Part shown: positions 18,434 through 27,686 of the stretch, one piece after another
How positions within the stretch are numbered: the stretch's first letter is position 1
How the letters are laid out: every line of letters begins with the position of its first letter
DNA from: Flavobacteriales bacterium
Lineage (GTDB): Bacteria > Bacteroidota > Bacteroidia > Flavobacteriales_F > PHOS-HE28
Direction of reading: 5' to 3'
Assembly (NCBI GenBank): GCA_016788205.1
Contig: JAEUTA010000011.1
Span: forward strand, 79,615-143,614
Length of the DNA stretch: 64,000 nt
Translations under genes and position numbers: made by a program
The notes under the pieces: model-generated
What the model was told of the DNA's origin: nothing
What the model saw: the letters and a program-made list of their open reading frames with translations, nothing else
Database searches by the model: none

Positions 18434-21400
18434 ATGCGGACACTCCTATTCCTTCTCGGCCTGGCTCTCACCCTCGGTGGCAGCGCCCAGCCTTTCGACG
18501 ACAAACATCCGCCGAACACCTACCGCAATGCGGACAACCCGCACTACTGGAAGAACCGGCCGCCGAAACCCGGCTACTGGCAGCAGGATGTGCACTATGT
18601 GATCAAGGCACGCATGGACGATGCCACCGATCAACTGACCGGTGAAGAAGCACTGACCTACGTGAACAATTCACCGGACACGCTCCGGTTCGTGTTCTTC
18701 CACCTCTACCAGGAAGCCTTCGTGGGTGGCTCCTACCTGGACATCATGGAAGGCGGCCTGCGACGCACGAAGCAAGGCGAGCTGGACTACGCTGGAACTC
18801 GGATCAATTCGATCACTGCTGATGGGGATGAGTTGAAGAAGGAACAGGACAATACCGTTCTCAAAGTGTGGTTGCCCAAACCACTCGTACCCGGGGAACG
18901 CACGACCTTCCGCATCAATTTCACCACCCACTGGACACAGGATGTGTACCGGCGGATGAAGCTGTTCAATAGCTGGGGATCCAAGCACTTTGATGGCGTG
19001 CATTGGTACCCCCGCATCGCCGTGTATGATGCACGTTTCGGCTGGGACACCCAACAACACCTCGGCAGCGAGTTCTATGGCGACTTCGGTGCATTCGACG
19101 TGGATCTGGACTTCCCACATCACTATGTGCTCGACGCCACGGGCTGGTTGCAGAACGAAAAGGAGGTGATGCCCGCGGAGCTGAGAGCGAAACTGGACAT
19201 CCGCAACTTCAAGGACAAGCCGTGGAACGAGAAGCCATCGGTCATCACCGCTCCGGAGCCCGGAAAACGCAAGGTGTGGAAGTTCCATGCGGAGAACGTA
19301 CACGACTTCGCTTTCACCGCAGACCCGAATTACCGGATCGGCGAAGCGGAATGGAACGGCATCAAGTGCGTGGCGCTCGTTCAGGAACCGCATGCACGCG
19401 GCTGGCAGAACGCTGCGGACTACACGGCGAAGGTGATCGCATGCTACAGCCGCGACTTCGGCATGTACGCCTATCCCAAAATGATCGTGGCCGATGCACG
19501 CGATGGCATGGAATACCCTATGCTCACGCTGGATGGCGGACGCGATCCGGACTATCGCGGACTGCTTGCGCATGAAGTAGGGCACAACTGGTTCTTCGGC
19601 ATGGTGGGCAACAACGAAACCTACCGCGCCTTCCTGGATGAAGGCTTCACGCAGTTCCTTACTTCATGGGCGCTTGAGAGCATCGATGGTGATACGATGG
19701 TGAACGACACGCCAGCCACCGCCTATGCACGCCGATTCACGCTACCACAACGTCCGCGCGAGGAGGAGATCTACTACAGCTACCAGCGTGATGCGGTACG
19801 CGATCAACTTCCACCGATCAATACGCACAGTGACGAGTTCTCGCGCTACGAAAAAGGGGGACGTGGATATGGCCACGTATACTTCAAGACCGCCGCCATG
19901 CTGTACAACCTGCAGTATGTACTGGGCGACTCGCTCTTCCTGGCCGCCATGCAGCACTACTTCCGGCAGTGGCACATGTGTCATCCGTATCCGGAAGATC
20001 TCCGCGAGAGCATCATCTCCTTCACACACGTGGACCTGAACTGGTTCTTCGACCAGTGGATCGATACGGACAAGCGCATCGACTACGCGATCACGAAAGT
20101 GAGTGGTCAGCACCGGGATAGTTCACAGGTCATCCACCTCCGCCGCAAGGGCGATCTGCAGATGCCCATCGATCTGCGCGTATTGGCGCGCGACGGCAGT
20201 ATCCACGATTTCCACATCCCGAACACGTGGTTCGAGAAACGCACGGATGCCACCGTACTTCCACGTTGGATCGGGTACGATGAACTGCAGCGCGACTACA
20301 TCGCCAAGGTGAACGTGCCATCCGGCATCGACCAGGTCATCATCGACCCCACGGACCGCCTGGCCGATTCGTACAAGCTGAACGATCAGCTGAGGCCGCC
20401 AGTGGACATCCAGTTCGACCACCACATCTACAACCGACCGGACCGGCACCACTATCAAGGCTTTGTGCGGCCTGATCTCTGGTGGAACGGATATGACGGC
20501 GTGAAGGCCGGCGTGCATTTCAACGGTGCCTACATGAAGTATAAGCACCAGCTTCACTTCAGCGCATGGCTCAACACCGGCATGGGACAGTCATTGCCAC
20601 CCGGCAATCCATCCGCCATGTTGGATTCCATTCCCGGGAACACGGACACGGCCTATGACCCCTTCTCGTTCAACTTCCGGTATGAGAACGGCACGGAGAA
20701 GATCCTGAAAGGTTCATCCGTCTTCGTACACGCGCGCATGCTGGATGGGCTGGAGCGCTACGGCGGCGGTTTCCGCTGGATGTTCCCCAACGGAAAGACC
20801 GAAGCCAAAGCCGAACTGCTCTACTTCCTGCGGCGAGACAGCACGGACCTGACCTACCTGCTGTATCCCGGTCAGTGGGAGCTGGATCGACTGAACGGCG
20901 TGCTCGATATCAGTCTGCGACATCGTTACAACTACACACATGGCAACGGCGACATCAAGGCGGAGCTGCGCAACAGTGCTGTTGGATCCGCCTCCAACTA
21001 CGCGCAACTGCGGCTCACCGCAGTGAACAGCAACAAGCTTGGCGGACTCGAGGTGCGTACGCGTGCTTTCGGTCAATTCGGCACGGGCAGCACCCCGCGT
21101 GAAAGCGCGCTCTACCTCGCCAGCGCTTCACCGGAGGAGATGATGGAGAACAAGTACGTCCGCAGCATCGGTTTCGTGCCCTATGACTGGCTTGGTTACG
21201 GAGCGAACGTGAACAGCTTCCAGCAAGGTGGCGGGCTTGGCCTGCGTGGCTACGCCGGCTATCTGGCACCCGAGCGCGATGAGAACGGCAACTTCGTATT
21301 CACCTATTCCGGCAACACGGGTATCAGCGCCTCGGCAGAGATCGACCTCGATGGTCTTGTTCGCTTACGCCCGGGTAAGCTTGAACGGTACATCCACCTG

Positions 21401-21658
21401 GACATGTACGTCTTCGGTGACGTAGGAATGATGGGGTACCGCATAGCGAAGACCGACGGTGAAGAACTCCATCTCGCCGAACCGCGAGCGGACGCGGGTG
21501 TCGGTGCCGCGCTAACGATCAAGAAGTGGGGACCGCTGGTGGACATCAACCCGCTCACGATCCGGTTCGACATGCCGTTGCTGCTCTCCGCACTACCCGC
21601 TACCGAGACCGACAACCTTGCCTTCCGCTACGTACTGGCCATCGGCCGAAGCTTCTGA
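18434..21658 (+). CDS. M1 family zinc metallopeptidase, exported
   Basis: 1074 residues with a signal peptide (residues 1-19). The zinc site is HEVGH at 380-384 with the third ligand E403 exactly 18 residues later, followed by GFTQF. The aminopeptidase substrate segment appears as DGMEYPMLTLDGG (about 358-369), a GAMEN-like variant. The N-terminal beta domain runs to about 290, and a long beta-rich C-terminal part (about 600-1074) ends in an aromatic tail. Extracytoplasmic peptide degradation is likely. The protein is longer than soluble M1 enzymes because of this C-terminal part, which resembles an outer-membrane beta-barrel (FGDVGMMGYRI, FRYVLAIGRSF). Confidence 0.88.
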   Translation: MRTLLFLLGLALTLGGSAQPFDDKHPPNTYRNADNPHYWKNRPPKPGYWQQDVHYVIKARMDDATDQLTGEEALTYVNNSPDTLRFVFFHLYQEAFVGGSYLDIMEGGLRRTKQGELDYAGTRINSITADGDELKKEQDNTVLKVWLPKPLVPGERTTFRINFTTHWTQDVYRRMKLFNSWGSKHFDGVHWYPRIAVYDARFGWDTQQHLGSEFYGDFGAFDVDLDFPHHYVLDATGWLQNEKEVMPAELRAKLDIRNFKDKPWNEKPSVITAPEPGKRKVWKFHAENVHDFAFTADPNYRIGEAEWNGIKCVALVQEPHARGWQNAADYTAKVIACYSRDFGMYAYPKMIVADARDGMEYPMLTLDGGRDPDYRGLLAHEVGHNWFFGMVGNNETYRAFLDEGFTQFLTSWALESIDGDTMVNDTPATAYARRFTLPQRPREEEIYYSYQRDAVRDQLPPINTHSDEFSRYEKGGRGYGHVYFKTAAMLYNLQYVLGDSLFLAAMQHYFRQWHMCHPYPEDLRESIISFTHVDLNWFFDQWIDTDKRIDYAITKVSGQHRDSSQVIHLRRKGDLQMPIDLRVLARDGSIHDFHIPNTWFEKRTDATVLPRWIGYDELQRDYIAKVNVPSGIDQVIIDPTDRLADSYKLNDQLRPPVDIQFDHHIYNRPDRHHYQGFVRPDLWWNGYDGVKAGVHFNGAYMKYKHQLHFSAWLNTGMGQSLPPGNPSAMLDSIPGNTDTAYDPFSFNFRYENGTEKILKGSSVFVHARMLDGLERYGGGFRWMFPNGKTEAKAELLYFLRRDSTDLTYLLYPGQWELDRLNGVLDISLRHRYNYTHGNGDIKAELRNSAVGSASNYAQLRLTAVNSNKLGGLEVRTRAFGQFGTGSTPRESALYLASASPEEMMENKYVRSIGFVPYDWLGYGANVNSFQQGGGLGLRGYAGYLAPERDENGNFVFTYSGNTGISASAEIDLDGLVRLRPGKLERYIHLDMYVFGDVGMMGYRIAKTDGEELHLAEPRADAGVGAALTIKKWGPLVDINPLTIRFDMPLLLSALPATETDNLAFRYVLAIGRSF

Positions 21659-21661
21659 CCC

Positions 21662-22075
21662 ATGCGCTATATCACCCTCGCAGCCTTCCTTGCATCTTCC
21701 ACGATCCACGCGCAGGATATCACCGGTCGCTGGGTAACCGTCGATGACAATACCGGCAAGCAACGTTCCGTGGTGGAGATCACCGTGAAGAACGGAAAGG
21801 CCAGCGGGCGCATCGTGGAGATCTTCGATAAAAGCAAGGCGGACAAGACCTGCGAAGCTTGTACGGACGATAGAAAGGCGAAGAAGATCCTTGGCATGGA
21901 CATCATCCGCGATATGGTCCAGGACGATGACACGTGGGAGGACGGCACCATCATGGATCCCGACAATGGCAAGATCTACGATTGCAAGCTTTGGGTCGAG
22001 GATGGAGAGCTCCAGGTCCGCGGCTATGTAGCGTTCTTCTTCAGAACGCAGACATGGGTCCGCGAAGTGAAGTGA
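21662..22075 (+). CDS. DUF2147 domain protein, exported
   Basis: 137 residues: a signal peptide (MRYITLAAFLASSTIHAQ) and a DUF2147-type domain with ITGRWVTVDDNTGKQRSVVEI, GKASGRIVEIF, ILGMDIIRDM, WEDGTIMDPDNGKIYDCKLWV and LQVRGYVAFFFRTQTW. The family is a small calycin-like periplasmic protein of unknown function. It starts three bases after the metallopeptidase stop. Its stop directly abuts that of the convergent T9SS adhesin. Confidence 0.9.
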   Translation: MRYITLAAFLASSTIHAQDITGRWVTVDDNTGKQRSVVEITVKNGKASGRIVEIFDKSKADKTCEACTDDRKAKKILGMDIIRDMVQDDDTWEDGTIMDPDNGKIYDCKLWVEDGELQVRGYVAFFFRTQTWVREVK

Positions 22076-25000
22076 TCAGCGCAACACGGAGACGTGGCCG
22101 CGAGTGGTGATGAGCGTGCTGTTCGCGTTGCAGCGGTCCTGATAGGTGACCGTGTACACGTAGACCCCGTCGGGAACCGGTTCGCCACCTGAAGTGCCAT
22201 CCCAGGACTTATACGGATCGTCCGTGCGGTAGATCTCCGCACCCCAACGGTTGAAAAGGACCAGTTCGAAAGCGCCTTCCTCGGCACCATGTACCAGGAA
22301 CTCCTCGTTCAGGTCGTCGCCATTGGGCGTGAAAGCCAATGGGATCATGATCTGGCCGTCACTCTCTTCCAGCCAGCGGATACGAACGAAATCAGCGTGT
22401 GCGCAGCCGTAGATATCCGTAGCCTCATAACCGTAGTCCCCTTCACCAACGGTGATCGCGTCGGCCGTATCGCCAGTGGTCCAACGTACCTCCACCAGAT
22501 CCCCCTCGGGATCCAGCGTAACCTGCTCCGCCGCGCATAGCTCAATGTCCGGGAGTTCATCCACGCGGACCGCGAAATTCAGTTGTACCGTATCGGCAGC
22601 GGCACCGCAGTAGTTGGTGATGGTGGCGATGTAACGGCCGGTCGCTTCGGCCACATAGGTGCGCCCTATGGTACCGTCCTGCCAAACCGCATCGTTCCCC
22701 TGAAAGCCGGCGTCAAGCGTGTAGGACGAGATCGTGCAAAGCGTACGATCCCCATCGAGGTCCAACTGGGCCAATTGGTCATAATCCACATCCACCGTAT
22801 CGCGATCCACACAGCCGTCCACGTCCGCAGTGACCCAATAATGCCCCGGCTCATGCACCACGAAGACCGGATCCGTACTACCGTCCTGCCATTCCAGTAT
22901 AGCGCCGGTAGCCGTGAGGTCCAGGACCAACGAATCCGTCCCACAGAGCGTCGTGTCAGGCCCAAGGCCAACAGACAAAGGCTCTACGAACGAAGCGGTG
23001 ATGTCATCGGTAGCCGTGCCACATGTGTTCGTTACCGTTATGGAATACGTTCCATCCACTCCCACGAGCAACGTGGGCGTATCGCTGCCATCTGACCAGA
23101 TCAACTCGTCAACATCGACCAGAACAGGATCCAACTCCAACACCTCTCCAAGGCACAAGGATGTGTCTGAGGGCAAGGTCACTTGTGGCAGAGAGCGCCC
23201 CAAGACCGTGATGGAGTCCGTGTCGGTACATCCTGAAAGTTCCACATCCACCCAGTAATCCCCCGCCGCGCTCACCATGAAGGTAGAAGCTGTTGAACCA
23301 TCGGACCATGTCAGGTCCCAACCGGGCAAGTCCACACTCAGTTGGATCGTCTCACCGTCGCAAATGATGGTGTCAGGACCCAAGTCCACCGTTTGACCAT
23401 CAATGATGGTAACGGTGATCTCATCGGTCGCAGAACCACATGCATTGCTCACTTCCAATGTAACGGTCCCGGATCCCTCCACGATGAACGTTGCATCGGT
23501 GGAACCGCCCGTCCATAGATAATCCAACACATCGGTCACTTCAGGTATGATCTCGATGGGATCGCCCGTACAGGAAGCGGTATCCGGCCCGAGCAGGACG
23601 GTTGGAAGCGCCGCCAGTGAGACTTCGATCGTATCCTGTGCGGAACAATCCCCGTCGATGGCCTCGACCCAGTAGGTCCCTGCATCGCTCACCAGTAAGG
23701 TCGGGTCGGTGCTCCCATCGGACCATGTGAAGGTCCACGTACCGGTGAGCGGTTCCAAGCTGAGTTGCGCGCCTTCACAAATAGCGGTATCCGGCCCCAA
23801 GTCTATCCCATCGATCTCACCAGCGGTCACTACGATAGTATCGGAACCGATGCAACAACCCAGGTTCACACGGACCCAATACGTTCCACTTCCGTTCACA
23901 TCGAGTGTCTGTCCGGTGCTCCCATCCTGCCATTCGTAAACCGCGTTCGGTATGCCCGCGTCCAGCGTCAACACCCCACAAACAGCCGTGTCGTTACCTA
24001 GATCCACCTCCACTTCGCACAGGTCTACTATGCCGGCATCCACTGCAATGGGCGCACTCTGGTCCGTGGCTACTGGAAAAGGGAACAATAGCGCTGCCGT
24101 TGGAAAATTGAACGTCGGAAGAACTGTTGTGATGGCGTTGCGGTCAGTTACGACGTCGCATGTGATCTGTCCATCCACATCCGTCCGGATAAGCAATAGA
24201 TCGAGGTCACCGGCCCCTTGATCCACCATACCCGTAAGCAGAAACCCGTCGCCGAGATCGGCTACGTTATGCGCATAAAAGTCCACCAGCGAATGCGCTT
24301 GGACAGGATCACCATAAGTCCGACACCAGAGCATCGTGCCGGAAGTCGAAATACCCATGAGGAACAACTTATTCGGCGTCGATGTACTCGTGCGCCCGGC
24401 CAGCACATACCCGAACGACGTGCTCAGTAGTCTAGTACCGTGCTCCTGACCACTTCCCCCGATGTTAAAGTCCCTAGCCCAAGCAACATTGCCCAGCGTG
24501 TCGCAACGGATGAGGCCCGCTGTCCATGTCGTGGATGAACCATTGATATCTCCGTAATATGCTATCGTGAGTGAATCATCCTTCATCACAACATCCGTGG
24601 GATAAACCCGGCGATCCTGAAAATCAGAGAAGACCAGGTAGTTGTTGTCGATGAAGTTCCCCAGCAGATCATAAGAGGACAATCCTACCCTGCGACCTTG
24701 AACGGGAGGACCATTTACGGACATCCCCGACACGGTGTAGAATTTGTCGTTGTGACGCAACCCCGCCCGCACCTCATCCACGTAGGAGTTGGGCGAATAC
24801 AGGTCGTACCGATCAGAAAGTGCGATGACATTACCTGTGGCCGCATCGATGCGCGCATTCATCACATCACTGTAAGTGAAGGGGAATGGTTCGGAGATCC
24901 CACCAATGACCATGTACTCACCGGCATTCACCACCATGATGCGCCGCTCGTACATCGTGGGGTTGTCCCAAGAACGCAACCAGATCAGGTTGCCAGTGGC

Positions 25001-25351
25001 ATCCATCCGAAAATGGAACCCTTCCACCTGTTGTTGAGTGGCATCCAGGCCTGATCCACACCCGATGATATCCCCCTCTGGCGTATCGGCCAAGTGATAT
25101 ACCACCTTGGGCCATTGCCCTGTTGGCCGGAATGCCCTTGACCAAAGGACTGCACCATCGCCATCGATGCGCTGAACCAACGCGCTGTCATTGACACTAC
25201 CCGCTATGTATATGCCGCCGGATGTCGAAACATGCGATACGAATCCGGCTTCAGCGCGGCCTGGATCACCGATGACCTTCAAGAAGGTCTGCGCGTTTCC
25301 TGTAAGAGCCCATACCAGACCCGTTAGTACCAATAATGAACGCCGCAACAT
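22076..25351 (-). CDS. T9SS type B-sorted adhesin with eight Ig-like repeats
   Basis: 1091 residues from the ATG at 25351. A signal peptide (MLRRSLLVLTGLVWALTGNAQ) is followed by a 420-residue region with beta-propeller-like strands (GGIYIAGSVND, GDIIGCGSG, GEYMVIGG, FGYVLAGRTS). Then come eight Ig-like repeats of 69-70 residues starting near 450, 517, 586, 656, 725, 795, 864 and 934, each opening with an LGPDTxxC-like motif. The last 90 residues (IPLAFTPNGDDLNEEF, FNRWGAEIY, WDGTSGGEPVPDGVYVYTVTY) are the gliding-motility-type C-terminal sorting domain. It is exported by T9SS and anchored or released at the cell surface. Adhesion is inferred from the repeats. Confidence 0.9.
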   Translation of the reverse strand: MLRRSLLVLTGLVWALTGNAQTFLKVIGDPGRAEAGFVSHVSTSGGIYIAGSVNDSALVQRIDGDGAVLWSRAFRPTGQWPKVVYHLADTPEGDIIGCGSGLDATQQQVEGFHFRMDATGNLIWLRSWDNPTMYERRIMVVNAGEYMVIGGISEPFPFTYSDVMNARIDAATGNVIALSDRYDLYSPNSYVDEVRAGLRHNDKFYTVSGMSVNGPPVQGRRVGLSSYDLLGNFIDNNYLVFSDFQDRRVYPTDVVMKDDSLTIAYYGDINGSSTTWTAGLIRCDTLGNVAWARDFNIGGSGQEHGTRLLSTSFGYVLAGRTSTSTPNKLFLMGISTSGTMLWCRTYGDPVQAHSLVDFYAHNVADLGDGFLLTGMVDQGAGDLDLLLIRTDVDGQITCDVVTDRNAITTVLPTFNFPTAALLFPFPVATDQSAPIAVDAGIVDLCEVEVDLGNDTAVCGVLTLDAGIPNAVYEWQDGSTGQTLDVNGSGTYWVRVNLGCCIGSDTIVVTAGEIDGIDLGPDTAICEGAQLSLEPLTGTWTFTWSDGSTDPTLLVSDAGTYWVEAIDGDCSAQDTIEVSLAALPTVLLGPDTASCTGDPIEIIPEVTDVLDYLWTGGSTDATFIVEGSGTVTLEVSNACGSATDEITVTIIDGQTVDLGPDTIICDGETIQLSVDLPGWDLTWSDGSTASTFMVSAAGDYWVDVELSGCTDTDSITVLGRSLPQVTLPSDTSLCLGEVLELDPVLVDVDELIWSDGSDTPTLLVGVDGTYSITVTNTCGTATDDITASFVEPLSVGLGPDTTLCGTDSLVLDLTATGAILEWQDGSTDPVFVVHEPGHYWVTADVDGCVDRDTVDVDYDQLAQLDLDGDRTLCTISSYTLDAGFQGNDAVWQDGTIGRTYVAEATGRYIATITNYCGAAADTVQLNFAVRVDELPDIELCAAEQVTLDPEGDLVEVRWTTGDTADAITVGEGDYGYEATDIYGCAHADFVRIRWLEESDGQIMIPLAFTPNGDDLNEEFLVHGAEEGAFELVLFNRWGAEIYRTDDPYKSWDGTSGGEPVPDGVYVYTVTYQDRCNANSTLITTRGHVSVLR
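22361..24004 (-). repeat. Eight tandem Ig-like repeats of about 208 bases each
   Basis: Protein-level repeats inside the adhesin gene, each 67-70 residues. From the third to the eighth they alternate between a form ending in N-x-CG-x-A-x-D and a form ending in GC-x-x-x-D, with matching differences in the middle strand (YWV forms against non-YWV forms). The DNA copies are diverged. Confidence 0.8.
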
Positions 25352-25356
25352 GGGTG

Positions 25357-25977
25357 TCAAACTACGCGGTTCTTGTTGAAGATGTCACGGCCATCGAAGC
25401 ACTGCATCTTGGCATCCAAGATGGAGTGGATGATGTAAAGGTGCAGGATCTCCACCAGCCCATAACTACTGCTGGCCACATGGAAATTGATATCCCCTTG
25501 TGAATGAAGGGGGTTGGCCGGGTCGAACCCGCTGAAGGTGACCACTCTGCACCCCGCCGTTCGGGCGGCTTTGGCGGCGTTCAAGATGTTCGGCGAGGCT
25601 CCGCTGCTGCTGATGGCGAAGACCAGATCCTCCGGATCCGCGAACCGTTCGATGGGGGCCGAGAAGAGGTTCTCGAAACCCAGGTCGTTGCCGATGCAGG
25701 TGAGCAAACTGGCATCGTTGAAGGCCACCGCGCGGATGCCTCCGTTCTTCCAGTAATCAACGGCCTGGTGACTGGCGATACCGGCACTTCCGCCATTGCC
25801 TACCATGATCACCTTGCGGCCCGCTGCCTGAGCAACACGAACCAACTCCACCGCATGCTCTATCGCTTTGGCGTAAGGCAGTGGACCGTTGGCATTGCTC
25901 CCGCTGATGCCATCGATGAGCCCATGGATGGCGCCGGTGTAGCGCGTGATGAATTCGGGGACGGAAGGTGCGCTCAT
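25357..25977 (-). CDS. GmhA-like SIS-domain sugar-phosphate isomerase
   Basis: 206 residues from MSAPSVPEF. The SIS fold is shown by VIMVGNGGSAGIASHQAVDYW, LLTCIGNDLGFE, AISSSGASPNIL and VVTFSGFDPANPL. It resembles sedoheptulose-7-phosphate isomerases (first step of heptose synthesis), although the acidic residue after the catalytic-helix histidine is Asp (HQAVD) where the E. coli enzyme has Glu. The start overlaps the end of the kinase-nucleotidyltransferase gene by four bases. Together they suggest an activated heptose or related sugar for a surface glycan. Confidence 0.8.
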   Translation of the reverse strand: MSAPSVPEFITRYTGAIHGLIDGISGSNANGPLPYAKAIEHAVELVRVAQAAGRKVIMVGNGGSAGIASHQAVDYWKNGGIRAVAFNDASLLTCIGNDLGFENLFSAPIERFADPEDLVFAISSSGASPNILNAAKAARTAGCRVVTFSGFDPANPLHSQGDINFHVASSSYGLVEILHLYIIHSILDAKMQCFDGRDIFNKNRVV

Positions 25978-27488
25978 TTCAACAGGTGCTTCACGAACTT
26001 CAACAGATCCTTCTTGTACACCGGGTGCTCGTTCCCGATTATCTCGACGGCCAGTGAACCGGTGCAGTTGCCCACGAAACCGATGACGGCCGGGTCCATG
26101 CCTGCTTTGGCACACAGAGCGGTCACACTTAGTACCGCATCGCCGGCGCCAACGCTGTCCTTGATGCGTGTGGCAAAGGCCGGCGTCAACGATTGCGCCT
26201 TGCCACGGCGGTAGATGCTACCCTTCTGGCCCAGGGTGATCTGCACTTCGTTGGCGTGCGTGATCTCCTGCAACTGGTCGATCAATCCATCCAGTGGTTC
26301 ACGTTTCGCGCCGAACGGCAGGCGCAATTCGGCCTCGTCGATGCTGATGTAATCCACGCGGCCGTACTTCGTGATGTAGTTGTAGCCGTAGTTGTTGCTG
26401 TTGGTCTGCGCGTTAACCACCAAGTACTTGCCGCTCTTCTGCAAGAGGTCGATGATGGCAGGGCTCATCACACCATGACCGAAGTCGGCGACGAGCGCGA
26501 GGTCACAATCGGGCAACTTCTTCTTCAGCGCTTCCATGATGTCCGCTTCCAACGCACCGCTCACGGGTTCGTCGTTCATGAAGGTGACCTCGAAGAGTTT
26601 GATGCTGAGGTAATGGTCCAGGTAGCGACGCTTGATCGGCGTGGGGCCATCCGGACGAACGAAGTAGGTGCGCTGAACCCCAGGGCTCAGCTTCTCCTCG
26701 ATCATCTCACGGCGTTCATCCTTCGCACCCAGACAGGTGATCAGATCAACGCTTCCGGCGAACTGCTCCAGGTGGTTTGCGATCGCGAGCACACCACCGG
26801 CGTAGGCTTCTTCGCGCAACAGGATGCTGCTGATCGTGGGCGACTTGCTGCTCTTGCCGAGGGGACGGCAGTAGTGGTACTCGTCGATGATCGTATCACC
26901 GATCACGAGCACTTTCAATTTCTTCAGCGCCTCGAGATCGGCGACGATGGCATCGGCATCGAAGCGTTTGCGGAAACCAGCGAGGAAACTCTGTACACTG
27001 TCATCCAGCGGACTGAAGTGCGCGTTGATGAGCGTGCTACTGCTGAACTGGATCTCTTCGGTGAAGTGGAGCTTCCCTCCCACTGCGATCGCGGCGGCTT
27101 CCTCCTTCGCGATCATCCCGGTCACGTCCTTCGAACGGTCTTTGTAGTCCTGGCCCTTCACGTAGAGATCGGGCTTCAGGAGCTTGATCGTCTCGATGGC
27201 GGTTTCCCATTTGTTCAGGCCAACGTAGTCCACCGCACCGAGCGCCGCGATCGCTTCCATGCGCAGGCTTTCGGTGAAAACAGGGCGGCCCGGGCCTTTG
27301 TTCACGAACCGATCCGGTGTGACGGTCACGATGAGCACATCAGCGTCCTTCTTCGCGGCTTCGAAGTGTTTCATGTGCCCCAGGTGGAGCAGGTCGAAAC
27401 AGCCGTGGCACAGCGCGACACGTTTGCCTGCGGCCTTATGCTTCGCGATGACGGAAGCGAGTTCGTCGAGGGGAAAGATCTTGTTCAT
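25974..27488 (-). CDS. Cytidylyltransferase-like / PfkB kinase fusion (HldE-like, reversed order)
   Basis: 504 residues. The first 150 form a nucleotidyltransferase: CHGCFDLLHLGHMKHFEAAKK contains the HxGH motif, with FTESLRMEAIAALGAVDYV and FSSSTLINAHF after it. From about 185 on is a PfkB-type sugar kinase (KVLVIGDTIIDEYHYC, then DSVGAGDAVL, the anion hole and catalytic Asp). Classical HldE has the kinase first and the nucleotidyltransferase second; here the order is inverted. The expected reactions are phosphorylation of a sugar phosphate and its transfer to a nucleotide, with GmhA-like isomerase downstream. No GmhB-like phosphatase is seen in the window. Confidence 0.85.
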   Translation of the reverse strand: MNKIFPLDELASVIAKHKAAGKRVALCHGCFDLLHLGHMKHFEAAKKDADVLIVTVTPDRFVNKGPGRPVFTESLRMEAIAALGAVDYVGLNKWETAIETIKLLKPDLYVKGQDYKDRSKDVTGMIAKEEAAAIAVGGKLHFTEEIQFSSSTLINAHFSPLDDSVQSFLAGFRKRFDADAIVADLEALKKLKVLVIGDTIIDEYHYCRPLGKSSKSPTISSILLREEAYAGGVLAIANHLEQFAGSVDLITCLGAKDERREMIEEKLSPGVQRTYFVRPDGPTPIKRRYLDHYLSIKLFEVTFMNDEPVSGALEADIMEALKKKLPDCDLALVADFGHGVMSPAIIDLLQKSGKYLVVNAQTNSNNYGYNYITKYGRVDYISIDEAELRLPFGAKREPLDGLIDQLQEITHANEVQITLGQKGSIYRRGKAQSLTPAFATRIKDSVGAGDAVLSVTALCAKAGMDPAVIGFVGNCTGSLAVEIIGNEHPVYKKDLLKFVKHLLK

Positions 27489-27585
27489 AGGAGATGGAAC
27501 GCTGATGACGCGGATGAAGCAGATCTACCCTGATAATTCAAACTCCCCTTGTCGGACGTGCCTGCAACTACCACCATCCCAGAAA

Positions 27586-27631
27586 ATCTCAGATCCGTGT
27601 TCACCAGCTCGATCAGCGTTATCCGTGTTCT
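27586..27631. repeat. 46-base intergenic repeat, copy 1
   Basis: First of two direct copies, 50 bases apart, in the spacer between the SDR gene and the kinase fusion. It begins ATCTCAGATCCGTGTTCA and is built of short GAT/CGTGTTC words. About 38 of 46 bases match copy 2. Confidence 0.8.
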
Positions 27632-27635
27632 ATTC

Positions 27636-27681
27636 ATCTCAGATCCGTGTTCATCAGTCTCATCAGCGCTATCTGCGTTCC
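27636..27681. repeat. 46-base intergenic repeat, copy 2
   Basis: Second direct copy, ending six bases before the SDR stop codon. A weaker, partly inverted relative (GGAACGCTGATGACGCGGAT) lies at about 27496-27515 beside the kinase fusion start. Similar degenerate GAT-rich words recur in intergenic repeats of many bacteria. No function can be assigned. Confidence 0.8.
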
Positions 27682-27686
27682 CAATA

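Noticed and set aside
26193..27533. 446-codon open frame on the plus strand opposite the kinase fusion
   Set aside because: Antisense shadow in GC-rich DNA; the opposite strand has clear HxGH and GAGD motifs.
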